Source of the DNA: Garcia nutans
Lineage: Eukaryota; Streptophyta; Magnoliopsida; Malpighiales; Euphorbiaceae
NCBI GenBank assembly: GCA_947685225.1
Contig: CANTUV010000010.1
Location: 5,518,001-5,582,000 of the forward strand
Reading direction: 5' to 3'
DNA length: 64,000 nt
Shown here: positions 23,101 through 34,242 of the stretch, in pieces
Layout of the letters: every line of letters begins with the position of its first letter
How positions within the stretch are numbered: the first letter of the stretch is position 1
Notes under the pieces: generated by a model
Told to the model about the DNA's origin: nothing
The model's input: the letters and a program-made list of their open reading frames with translations, nothing else
Databases searched by the model: none
Made by a program: the position numbers and the translations under genes

Positions 23101-26100
23101 AAATTATCATACCATGCCTCATCAAGCAGGGCAATGATACCACCTGTTTTCTGCAAAAAGCACTTTGAATTAGATATCTGCACATGAAAAGCAATTCTGC
23201 AATTCATCCATTAAAATGGATTGCAGACTGCACAATGCAATCATGGAATACAATAAAAAAAACACTACAGAGAATGCATCATTTCATGGTTAAAATGACT
23301 GACACACCTCAGAACAAAAGTCATTGCCAAAAAAATTTCAGGTTGCATTTTCATTTATGAAACTCGTACCATTTTTCAGTGATGTAGAAAGATAAACACA
23401 GAAGTACATAGATGGTCCTAATATGGCAGATATATTGCATGGAGAACAAAGTGCAATTTGTCGGCAGACAGTGTGAAGGCGTCAACCAGTTACAGTCTCT
23501 ATGAAATGGGGCCCTGGAAAAGAATTTGGAAAGAACTCCACCCGTTAGTATTTTTTTTTCAAGAGGTGACTAACTCCAGTGCTTGAATCTTCAATCTTTG
23601 TGGCTGCAAGTCAGAATTTTTAACAGGATATGCCCCTTGTTGCTTATATGAATTATTTTGTCTGGCCAAAAACTCATATGCCTTTATCACCAAATTATTG
23701 ATTAACCTCATTCCTCTAAAGGATAACCCCACAATCAGAACAAAGTTTCAGCCAAAGAACCTTTGCTTCCGTTATATCAGTGCAAGCTACCTTTTCTCTA
23801 GACTGAGTTGTTTAACAACATTGGAAAAGTATAACCAGAAAGTGTAAGGATTGAAAATTCCATAAGTTGATGTTGCAACTATAAAATAGAGGAGGGCAAA
23901 GTATAGTGTGGAAACCTTCTCAATAAGGTCCAAAACATCTTGATTATCAACAAATTCTATGTAGCTCCAATCGATTTCCTCTTTTATGTACTCTTGTTGA
24001 TCCATCTTGAATACATGCTGAATGGCAACATAGCAGTTCAGATTATACAATGATGACATAAGCATTTCCAAAGTAGTCATATATGACTAACCTCATACCT
24101 GGTTGAAATGTTGTTGCAGCTTTTCATTTGTAAAATTAATGCAGAACTGTTCAAAACTGTCCAGGATGATAAATTTAATGAAATTAGAATAGCATATGGC
24201 CGAAAAAAAAGTTAAATTTAGTTTTGGATTTCATTATATCAATAAACAGTAATAATTGTATCTTTAGGTCCCAAGTTCCATTAATTCTGGAGCAAAGGAA
24301 CAGGGCATTCCATCACAAGTTGGGAAGGAAAAGACTGAGATTCCAGTAACTGTGATTCATTGCAATCCTATTGAGTTGTAATTCAGGATACTCGATCCAG
24401 ATTCCAGAATGGTAGTTTATGTATTGAATTCAGATAAAAAATTCTGGAAAGTGGTGTGATTTAGTCAAGAAACTAATATGTTGCATTCCAGAAAGTTTCT
24501 TCTTAATCTTCACTTGTATGATAACAATGGGACCATGTCAGCGATATTCAATGAACTTCATGTTACCAAGTTTTGAGGCAAAAGGGGGCTAAAACTAGAA
24601 GATCATACCACGAGCTTACATATGGCGTTCAGATTTTTACTGAAGCAACAAATGGAAGTTGTCAATAAGACCTCTCCACCATGCTAAAAGTTAGGATAGT
24701 GGTGCACAGAGATCCCTCTCCACTTAACTGATCATAGAAACCCTAATCTTGGGTAAAATGAAATCTAAGACAACTAGGCAATTTTCATGTTTGCTAATTA
24801 AATTATATGTATTTATTATATAAACATAGAGGCCTACTGCTGTGCTTTGACGACTTTCATGTTTAAACAAACATTACCTGTTGGTTCTAAAGCTTTCAAA
24901 GCCATAGATGTCAAGAACCCCAATCAAACATTTTGAATTAGGATCTTGCCCAATGGATACATTAATTTTTTCCACCAGCCTGAACAAAATAAACTAGATC
25001 CTTAGACAGGTTAATGAAATAATATGAAAGCACTGTCATTTGATATTATAATAGAAAACTTGAAACAAGAATCCAGAGTTACCATTCAAATAGCCGAGAA
25101 TATATTGTCTTGGCTAAACCATCCCTATTCACTGCAGCACCAAGAGGATCAAGACTTCTCTTGATAATTTCCTCCGGGGTCACCATTACCCGTTTACATA
25201 TTGCATCTTCCAATGAATCAGGATCACACCTGAAATTAGTAAAAGATTCATTAATACAATCCCATAGATATATGAACAGGATTACTAACTCTAAAACCAT
25301 CAAGACCCCAGTCACACCTTAGAAGCTCTGCTGTCATCTGAAGATGAAATTTGGACTCATTTTTTATAACTGATGAATCAACATCTTCCTCCCTTTCAAA
25401 ATCAATATTACCAAGATGAAGAATAGCAGCCACAACTCTGAAAATTGCTTCCTGCAAGAGATAGAGGAGAATTGGTGCAATTTTTTACTGCATTAAGACT
25501 CCCAGACTCTTTTTTCCTTTTCTTTCTAGGATAAGATCAAAGAATACACAAAGAGGCAAAAAGATTAAAACAGAAAGCATTTGCATATAACCCAACGCTC
25601 AAAAGCTTATTGTCACCCTCACAAGGAAAGAAAATCTAAAATAAATAGCATTATAGGAATATTTAACACATGAAAGCACATATACATGATCCATAAAGGC
25701 CCAACTACATATACATGATCCATAAAGGCCCAACCTGTTCTTCGTCACTTATTCCAACAATATCCATAGCTCTCCTCGTGGCGAGATAATCATGGGCATC
25801 ATTAACACCAACCAGTTCATAGCAATTGGATTGATTAAGATAATGAAACGACTTGGGATTTCCCAGCTTATACTTCTCAATCTCCTGATAATTGTCAAAA
25901 TCTATTAGCTGGAGTGAAGTAACTCATGCACCAACAAAGGAATATACAGAAAAAAGTTTAAAAAAAAAAAGAAAAAGAAAAAGAGAGATAGAAGAACAAG
26001 GGACATATAGGCAATATATACCTCTGATGGTGCAGCACATAGAAGGTAAAAACAATGATAGTTGCGTTCAGGATCTGAAACTTGGCAAACTCTAGATCTC

Positions 26101-29100
26101 TCGAGAAGATAAGTTCTGATGGCTGCCCCTGATATTCTTCCATGCTCGTCAAATTGAATTTCAACAAATTTTCCAAAACGGCTGTGCCAATATATTCAAG
26201 ATAACATAAGAAGCTACAGACAGCTGACCATAAATGAGAAAAAGAGCTCAAAAAAGAATCACGGCTACTTCACATTACAAAAAAATTTCACATATGAAAA
26301 GTGAGAAAACTATTTCCAGATTGATTTTCTTTAGTAACTATCCTGCAATCTAACTAGCAAGATTAGAAATAGAAATGGTTCCATTACTGAAATCATTTTT
26401 ATGCTTCAACATGCAGATCCATTCTTTGAGTACCTTACCATCTTTAGATCATGAATAGAATTAATTCAGCGAGAAATTGAAAAAGATACGCTATATTTAC
26501 ATGAAATGAGACTATAATTATTGTCAAACAAATTAAGCTTTGGCTAATTGACATAAGAGATACAGTACTAAAGAGAAAAGGATGAAAAAGACACTGCAGA
26601 GAAAGATAGTTTCTCACCTAGAATTGTTATTTCTAACAGTCTTTGCATTGCCAAATGCTTCAAGCACCGGATTTGACTGCATAAAATTAGTCAGAATAAA
26701 AGCTCTACATTTTCCAAAATTAAAATCCAATTGTATGATAGGACTCATAGTTAAGAGAGGGCAATCAAGTAATCTTTGCTTCATCTTCAAATAAATGAGG
26801 AGTAATACACTGAGGGATCTCTTCATATTGAGAAAGCATATAGTACAACAAATCATATTTCATATTTCAAAACTTAAGGGTAGGAAGTTGATAACACTTC
26901 TAGTGAAACTTAGTTCCTCCACCGAGTGCTTTACATAATCTATTGATAGGAGGATTCAAAACATTCTGCAAAACATCCAATGTACATTGTCATGCATGTA
27001 ATATCCAGCAACCTGGTCCTAAGATATTGCCCCCACTAATCTGCTTTTAATGTCTATTTTTAGGTAGAACAGAGACGGTTTAAATTATACCAATGTGTTC
27101 AAGCCTTGGATTCTGGTCTTGCTTTGCTCAGTTCCTAAGAAGCAGAGAACATTACCTTCCTAGGTTATCTGATCATAGTCAAGGTGATGCATTAGCAAAC
27201 CAAGTAAATTCAGGCCAACTGAACTTGATGAAGTAGAGCATTAGAAGTTCATGGTGACCTCTGTTTAACTGCTATTTTCATTCCATTTTTGCGTAAGATA
27301 TAATTATAGCATGTTCTCCATTAGACAGGTCACTTGTCCAAAAAGAATGCATGTCTGGGGCAATTCCCCCAGTAAAATATTCCACTAACATATTCTCTTT
27401 TTCATTTGTTCTCAACAATATTTGATGTTTCCAACATAAATTTGAAAAATGCAACTATGGGACAAACTGGAAGTAATACAATTTCAGATTCCGAGATCAG
27501 AACATGACTAATTAACCAAAGGTATACCTCACAACTTATAGCACAAACTAGCTATGGCTACAGGCTGGTAAACTGGGCCCGCCTATTCTGATCCGTAGCA
27601 TTCATTAATTTAACCAGTAAAAGTCGGTTCAATTAAAATTCAGACTCTTAAATGGCAGGCCGGTTTTGGTTCCAGATTTAACCAGCAGTTCAAATTGATT
27701 TTCCTTTTTTAGTTCATTTTTTTTAAATTAACCATAATTGATAATATTTTTCATGATATTAAACATTTGACTCATAAATTTAATAATATTAATTAAGTTA
27801 AACCAAATAATATTAATTTTTGAAAAATAAGAACAAATTAATAATAATAATAATGACAAGTTTTTGCAAATATAATTTTTCATTATAAATATATGTATTT
27901 AACTATAAAATTGTAAATATTTAATATTGCAATTGAAGTGCAAGAAAAAATTTAAAAAAAAAAAGAAGCTAATTCTAAAATTTTAATTTTTGAACTAAAA
28001 ATTATATATAATTTTTAATATATATATTAAAAAAATGTGTTAATATTATATATATATATTAAAATATTAAATATTTTTTCAAATATATATTATTTTTTTT
28101 ATTTTTCACGATTCAGGCTCTGAACCATTGGTTCTAATTTTGATTCAAGAAATCAAGAGTCTGAACTAGACTCTTATAAATCGGTTTTAATTTCGATGAA
28201 GATATGATCCTCCTAGTTTCCAGTGAACCAGACCGGCAGTTCACGGTCCTGGCCATGGGTCATAGAAAACTGTGGCATGGTTAGTAAAAAGCACACTATA
28301 TCACCTTTCCATTTGTTTTATTAGGTTCAGACACCTATTGTGTACTCAGTTATGCTTATAGCTAATAAAATTTAAAAGGTTACTGCTTCAAGGTTTTGTG
28401 CATGCCATACGCCGAACTATCTTACTTATACATTTCTAGTTGATAAACTTCAAGCCTAAAACACTGTACCAGGAGAATATTTAGTTATTGATTTGGCCTA
28501 TATACAGCAAAAACTCCATAAGTTTAAGCCCAAAAAAAAAAGTTCGAAAAAAAAGCATTAGCTAATTTAAGCCACAGGCAAATCATCCAGCTTACTTCTA
28601 GAACTTGCTGTTCAACAGTCAGCCCTTCGGCAGATTTATGGCCACCCAGATGTGCAAGATAGCGCATAAGCATTTTAGTAGTTTCAGTTTTACCAGCTCC
28701 ACTTTCACCACTGACTAGAATTGAGTTGCTTTTGCCTTCATTAATCATTTCCCTGCTCAAATCAGATGAACACAATTTAGTAGGCTATCCATTATAATCT
28801 GTAAAGAAACCAAGAATAAATACATCAAACAAATACTGATCACCCTGTAAAGAAACCAAGAATAAATGCATCAAACAAATACTGATCACCTATATGCAAC
28901 ATCAGCAATTGCAAAGACATGAGGGCTTAATTCTCCTAATGGTGCTCCTTTGTATCGTTCCATCATGCTTTCACCATATAAATGTGGGAGCGCTTGGAAT
29001 GGGTTGACAGCGATAAGAATGTTTCCAGTATATGTCTGCCCAGATGTCAAAATATTATAACAGAGCCGCCCTTAGCTGCAGTAATTAATTGTCTTATCTC

Positions 29101-29508
29101 ACTATTGGAACACCAATAAATTCAAAACTGAAAGTGAGATTAACCTTACATAGATTTCATTGATTTCGTATCTAGTTGACAAATTGTGCAAAACCGCAGG
29201 CTCATGCAAATATTGCAGCTTAGTCATGTCATCAACTCCACCAGCAGGAGCTTCCACATCTCTTGGATATACTCTTGATAAATTTGCAACTATCTGCTTG
29301 ATATAAAAGTAGCACAAACATGGTTAAAATGAAGAAAATTAAATCCAAAAGCCTATAAGATAGAAAACCAAGACATTAACCCACTCACAATTTTTCCATC
29401 ACCAGTTTGAATCTCAGAATCCTCTCCTTTAATATTAAACACAATTCCATCTAACCATGCCACATCGGGATCTCCAACCCAAATATGGGAACCAATATCT
29501 ATGTTCAT
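17187..29508 (-). CDS. Class XI myosin heavy chain with short tail, XI-J-like
   Basis: Actin motor assembled by hand from GT-AG exons whose phases all agree: 29508-29389, 29293-29150, 29035-28890, 28752-28596, 26676-26618, 26181-26022, 25884-25735, 25451-25318, 25229-25083, 24979-24878, 24156-24099, 24017-23916, 23150-23113, 22954-22828, 22740-22570, 22410-22279, 22154-22045, 21920-21860, 21527-21350, 21162-20957, 20859-20737, 19148-19050, 18791-18609, 18104-17965, 17718-17489, 17239-17187. The total is 3330 nt, 1109 residues plus TGA. Landmarks: SH3-like N-terminus (IGSHIWVGDPD), P-loop GESGAGKT (about 152-159), switch I NNNSSRFGK, switch II DIYGFESF, actin-site exon RCVKPNN, five clear IQ motifs (residues about 740-845), then coiled coil and a Ser/Asp-rich tail. 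Full-length class XI myosins are about 1500 residues with a dilute domain; none is present, as in XI-J. The last 53-nt exon is the least certain. In-frame ATGs at 29526 and 29523 could add six residues. Confidence 0.88.
25678..25734. repeat. 28-bp tandem duplication abutting a myosin splice donor
   Basis: Two identical 28-bp units (25678-25705 and 25707-25734) lie directly next to the exon ending at 25735. The unit next to the exon supplies the intron's first bases, so the other unit repeats the same donor-flank sequence 29 bp further into the intron. Confidence 0.85.
27551..28262. repeat. Dispersed TIR repeat (family A) in myosin intron 4
   Basis: It begins near CTATGGCTACAGG and ends near CCTGGCCATGGGT, which pair as imperfect inverted termini; just inside are AAACTGGGCC and GGCAGTTCACGG. 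The core is A/T-only. It accounts for about a third of the unusually long intron 26677-28595. Related copies lie at 10076-10850 (inverted) and about 61560-61870 (partial). Non-coding. Confidence 0.6.
28799..28890. repeat. 46-bp tandem duplication at a myosin splice donor
   Basis: Two adjacent 46-bp units (28799-28844, 28845-28890), differing at one position, end exactly at the last base of the exon 28890-29035. The first bases of the intron are therefore present twice, 46 bp apart. Confidence 0.85.
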
Positions 29509-29526
29509 TGGGAACACCTTCATCAT

Positions 29527-30420
29527 TGGAAACTTATAATATGATTAGTGTTCAAAATAGTAAACAGTCATGGTAAAGACATAAAACTAGAAACTGCAAA
29601 TAGTCGAGATCTTTACTGTTGATCTTTTTAATCTTCTTTCTTATCCTCTCTCTCTCAAGAGTTCATTTTTTATTTTTCCAGTTCAGTAAATCAAAGAATA
29701 TTTTGACTAAAAAATAATCTTATTTTTCATGAGCAAGAAAGAATGGCAACTACTACAGTAAAGACTGCAGTAATATATGTAGGATGATTATGGAATCCTA
29801 TCACCATTCTTGTTCTATCATCACATTATCCTATCATCATTTTTATGGTTCAGTCACATAATTGAGAAAATTTATACACATATAGAATGACACCATGAAC
29901 CTTGTTTAGTTTAAATACCCCAAAAGTGTTTCAAATCAAAGTCAATTAAATTTTGACCTACATTTTCTCAGAAAAAAGGATAGAATGCAAATTCAAGAAC
30001 AATTACCGCTATAATTCACCCAGCAACCATGAAAATGGTATCTTATCAGCAACATAAGCAAGCAACTACAGAGAGGGGCGATTCTGGCTCCAATGTTACA
30101 CCGAATCCACATAAATTGCCACCAGAAAATGCCTGATTTTGCATTTATCCGATTTTGATTCAAAAAATAAAGTAATAAAAGAAGTAATTATTCGTAGCAG
30201 GAATTGAAAGCGGAAAATAGAAGAATTGAAAGAAACGGAAAATACAAAAAAGTCCTTCCGTTGAAGCAAATACACATTTGATTTTCTTCTTTTCTTTCTT
30301 CGCTGGAAAATTGGGTTGGTGTCCATTGATTTGTGGAGTTGACATGGTTCGGGCAACCTTCGATTTCGCCATCTTGTGGTCTGTCTGATCGATCGATTTT
30401 GGCGGTTCATACAAACAGTC
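29527..30420 (-). other. Probable 5' leader region of the myosin gene
   Basis: An in-frame TAA sits 18 bases upstream of the ATGs at 29526/29523, so translation begins there or at 29508, unless an upstream exon joins at the weak AAG acceptor before GTGTTCCC. A GC-richer block at about 30000-30414 includes a minus-strand frame beginning MAKSKVARTMSTPQINGHQ (ATG near 30375). It has no myosin similarity and may be untranslated leader or an upstream open frame. I could not find a donor that joins it in frame. Confidence 0.35.
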
Positions 30421-32372
30421 AGTTGTATTATAATAATAATAATAATATCAATAATAACGAAGATTTTTATTTCAAAAAAAATAATAATGAAGATTTTAGT
30501 AGTTTTGTTTCAATAAAAGAAAAAAAAAGGTGTAAAGCACAAATTAGTCCTGATTTTTTTTTATCAAAAACAAATTAGTTATTAAAATATATTGCTGTAT
30601 CAACATTTTAATAATTTTCCCTTCAAAAAAAAACATTTTAATTTTGTAATAAAGTAAATTCTTGTAACACAAAAAGGAGATTTTTTTTAGTTGCAGCTAA
30701 TTTATACTGTTTGCACTCTTTGCTGCATGCAAAATAAGTTTTTACTATACACCTTTTAAATGTTATCTTCAAATTTAAACCACAAGATAGTTTTCATTTT
30801 TTTTTTTTACTTTTTCATAATATAATTAAATTACACTATTCAGTTTTAATTGAAAAATTAAATTAAATCCATAAAATTTAGTAATTTTAGTAAATTAGGA
30901 TTTGGCATGATCCTTGGCTAGTATAATTTTTATAAAAATCAATTTACAAACAAGATTTTGCTTTAAAAAATTATAAAAATTAGCCTTGCTAAGAAAGGGA
31001 TCAGGTGGCGAGTGAAGAATGGTTCTTCAGAAAAGTATATAACTATAAAATCACTAGGTGCAATGGATTTATTTTTTTATATCGTCTTTTACATACTTTA
31101 ATTATAATTATCTTATATTATGTTATGCATGATTTTTTTATAATAATATTTTTTTAACTCCTAAAAAATTTATTAGTATAAGATAATATTAATATAAATT
31201 TTTATTAATTTAGTTTAATTTATAAAAAATTTTGAATATAAATTTATATTATGTAAAATTATTTTTTTAAAATTATTAAATAAAATTTCATAATTATTAT
31301 CTTTCAATAATTTTATTGTTGTATTTTCAATTTCACTATAATATTTTATACAAAATATTAAATATTATCGTTGAATTAAATTCTTAAATGTACTGACTTA
31401 TTTTTATTATTTAATTAGTATAATAATATAATAATGTGATGTTAGCATTAATTTATATAGTATTATAGTGTTACAGCAATAATCTTTTTCTATCACATTT
31501 ACAAACAATAAAAAAGACAAAAATTTAAGCTAAATAGCATATTAAATTGTCTAAAATATATTATAACTCCTAAATCTAATTCCTTCGTAATAATATCTAT
31601 ATAAACAATTAACAAAATTTAATTTAAAAGAATTTAATTTAAAAGATATATTTGGCACTCTGTGTATATTATTACTGAAAAATTGACTTTTATTTTATTT
31701 AGTATTTAAAAAAATTATCTTTAATTTATATTTTTAAGTATAATTTCATAAGAAGGTAAAAGCTTTAAAAATTTATAATAAAGCTAAAAATCCAATTTAT
31801 ACCAATGGCTTTAAACTTAATTCTAAATAAAATTATTAATTTATTTATATTAATTTGTGGTCAGTAGACTAATGACTAAAAATTATTTTAGTAAAAGTTG
31901 ACTAACTGTATTTAAATTAAATTTATTTCAAATAATGTGATTGAAAATTTTCTTTTTTTTTCTTTATTAAAAATCTCATTATTATAATTTTAAATGGATT
32001 CTAATTATAAATATTAATTTTTCTTCGATCTAAGTTGATAAGTATATATTTTTTTATTTATAAATTATGTCCTATTTATTTTTTTTAATAAATCAAATGA
32101 TATATAAAAATATATATTATATCTATATCTAATATTACTTATTAAAATATTTAATGACTATATTTTATATTAAAATAATATATATAATAAAGAAATATTA
32201 TGTAATTTTATATTTTTTTAATAAAAATAACAAGTTTCTCTTATTATTATGAAATGAAAAATGTGTCTATAACGAAATATAATTCTCTAACAAATTGCGT
32301 AATGGATTTAACCTTTGTTTGAAAAAAAAAATACTATTGGTATTTTTTATTTTATTCATGACTATGTAATTT
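30421..32372. other. AT-rich intergenic DNA; no gene seen
   Basis: A/T-rich with (AAT)n and homopolymer runs. The left part is the expected promoter side of the myosin gene. No coding or RNA gene recognised. Confidence 0.5.
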
Positions 32373-32476
32373 TAAATTCATATACAACAACAACAACAAC
32401 TAAGCCTTAGTCCCAAACAAGTTGGGGTCGGCTGTATGGATCCTCAAGAAAAAGAAGAAGCTAAATTCATATACAA
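32373..32476 (-). mobile_element. Extreme 3' end of an RTE LINE, 74 bp
   Basis: Positions about 32388-32461 are the last 74 bp of an RTE-type element, read on the minus strand. It is nearly the same sequence as the end of the longer copy at 51935-52542: a GGATCC..AGCCGACCCCAAC block, then ACTAAGGCTTAG and a (TTG)n tail. It is flanked by the direct repeat TAAATTCATATACAA at 32373-32387 and 32462-32476, so this is a bona fide but severely 5'-truncated insertion. Confidence 0.8.
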
Positions 32477-32604
32477 AAGAGATTTTTTAATTTTATATAA
32501 ATTTTATAGTTTTGAATTAAATTAAAAAATCAAACTTAATATTTATATATTATGTAAAGTAATATGTAAGATTATGGTATTTTCTCTATTATAAAGAGAG
32601 CTGT

Positions 32605-32910
32605 TGGTACAAACTGTTTTTTTTTTTTGAACCTATTCTGATTAACAAAGAAAATTGATAGAAGTTGGTTTAACAGAGGAAACCAGGCCTCACGTTTCAC
32701 GTATTCAACTGAATTGATTATAATCTGATATCCTCCCCTTCTTTATTCAATGATTTAAATATAAAAAACAGACTAACAACTCCCTAATTACAAGGCAACT
32801 ATTAAGCTATTTATTAGGAAATAAAGCCTAAGACTAGGGCCAGCAAGAATCCATGAAAGACTCAATTAACATAACAAATAATAATAATAATAATTAATAG
32901 ACACATGACA
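32605..32910 (-). repeat. 3' LTR of the gypsy-type derivative
   Basis: 306 bp, begins TGTCATGTG and ends TTTGTACCA on the minus strand. It is a direct repeat of 33932-34237. Confidence 0.85.
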
Positions 32911-32939
32911 TTCTCTCCCCCTTAAAACAACTCTTGTCC

Positions 32940-33910
32940 TCAAGAGTGACTTTCGATCTCCATCTCTGTATCATCGTCATTATCCTGCAAAACAGCTCGA
33001 ATGACAAAAAAAAATTTACACCTATGCCCCGCTCCATATTTTTCATTGCACTTAAAGCATAGTCCCAATTTTTTTTATCTCGTTCAGCTCGTCCCAAGTC
33101 AATCGTTTGACGTTGTAGGTTGTTGGTATTGTCGATGTAGAAAAAGATTACGATGATTGCGGTGTTGAATCAGTTGGCGCAGGAGTAGGTGTGGTAAAAC
33201 TCTGTTCCTGAGATAAATTCCTCGCTTCATACAATCGTGCAAGGGAAATTGCCTCTGACAAAGTTCTTGGCCGATTGGCCAGCACATCCGTTCGTATGGA
33301 AGTTTTCAACCCACTAACAAAACAGCTTACCTGCCTTGATTGAGACAAATGTCCCACTTTGGCTAATAAATTTTCAAATTGAGTTTGGTATGTTTGAACA
33401 GTACCATGTTGCTGCAGTTTTGACAATTCACCAAAGAAATCTATGAGCTAATTAGGACCGTACCGGGAGTGAAGCCCCTCTTTGAATTCTGCCCCATGTA
33501 ACAACTGGGTTTTCTTGTTTTAACAGTTGATACCACATCTGAGCATCTCCCACCATGTGAAAAGAGGCGATTTTGACGCGTTCATTATCAGGAGTATGAT
33601 GGAATTGGAAAAATTGTTCCGCTCGACAAATCTAACTTGTGGGTTCTTCCTTCTCATCAAAACGAGGGAAGTCGAGCTTAACCAGTTTCGGAGCATAAGA
33701 GGAAGTAGCTCAATAACTGATAGATCTCCCTCGTGACTCCGAAGTTCGTGCATCTGATTCAACGCCCCTTCCGTGAGAAGATTGGGAAGCTAATTGATCC
33801 ATCCGCACATTGAGTTGAGAGAAGAGCTCTTCTAAGCATTTAGCAATGCCCTCTTGACCACCGGCAAGAGATTGGACTGATTGCTCAAGCTGCTCCACTC
33901 TCTGATCCAT
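32940..33910 (-). pseudogene. Broken gag joined to the polyprotein C-terminus
   Basis: The frame opens with a coiled, Gln-rich N-terminus (MDQRVEQLEQSVQSL, ATG at 33910). It continues through a gag core seen in shifted frames (RAEQFFQFH, SFHMVGDAQMWYQL, then HGTVQTYQTQFENLLAKVG and FVSGLKTSIRTDV). A CCHC knuckle of the plant Ty3 type (CFKCNEKYGAGHRC) follows near 33020-33065. Within about 110 bases it ends in LEDKSCFKGE, which resembles the extreme C-terminus of gypsy polyproteins. There are at least two frameshifts and a TGG-to-TAG stop at 33632-33634. Protease, reverse transcriptase, RNase H and integrase are absent. Confidence 0.75.
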
Positions 33911-33931
33911 GCCAGAGCTCTGATACCACTT

Positions 33932-34237
33932 TGGTACAAACTATTTTTTATTTTTTGAACCTATTTTGACTAACAAAGAAAATTGATAGAAGCTGGTTTA
34001 ACAGAGGAAACCAGGCCTCACGTTTCACGTATTCAACTGAATTGATTATAATATGATATCCTCCCCTTCTTTATTCAATGATTTAAATATAAAAACAGCC
34101 TAACAACTCCCTAATTACAAGGCAACCATTAAGCTATTTATTAGGAAATAAAGCCTAAGACTAGGGCCAGCAAGAATCCACGAAAGACTCAATCAACATA
34201 ACCAATAATAATAATAATAATTAATAGACACTTGACA
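33932..34237 (-). repeat. 5' LTR of the gypsy-type derivative
   Basis: 306 bp, begins TGTCAAGTG and ends TTTGTACCA on the minus strand. The tRNA-Met-type primer-binding site follows three bases after its end. Confidence 0.85.
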
Positions 34238-34242
34238 GCTAT

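Larger units (their letters stand above)
32600..34242 (-). mobile_element. Internally deleted Ty3/gypsy-type LTR element
   Basis: Two direct 306-bp LTRs, 33932-34237 (5') and 32605-32910 (3'), read on the minus strand, start TGTCA and end TACCA. The flanks are ATAGC and ACAGC, a 5-bp duplication with one transition. A primer-binding site TGGTATCAGAGC (initiator tRNA-Met type) is at 33917-33928, three bases inside the 5' LTR, and a purine tract (TAAGGGGGAGAGA) abuts the 3' LTR. The 1.02-kb interior has only a broken gag and the last codons of a polyprotein, so pol is gone. The LTRs differ at roughly 14 sites. Confidence 0.85.

Noticed and set aside
30160..30414. Minus-strand frame MAKSKVARTMSTPQ... 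as the myosin N-terminus
   Set aside because: No splice donor joins it in frame to the first motor exon and it has no myosin similarity; kept only as possible leader sequence.
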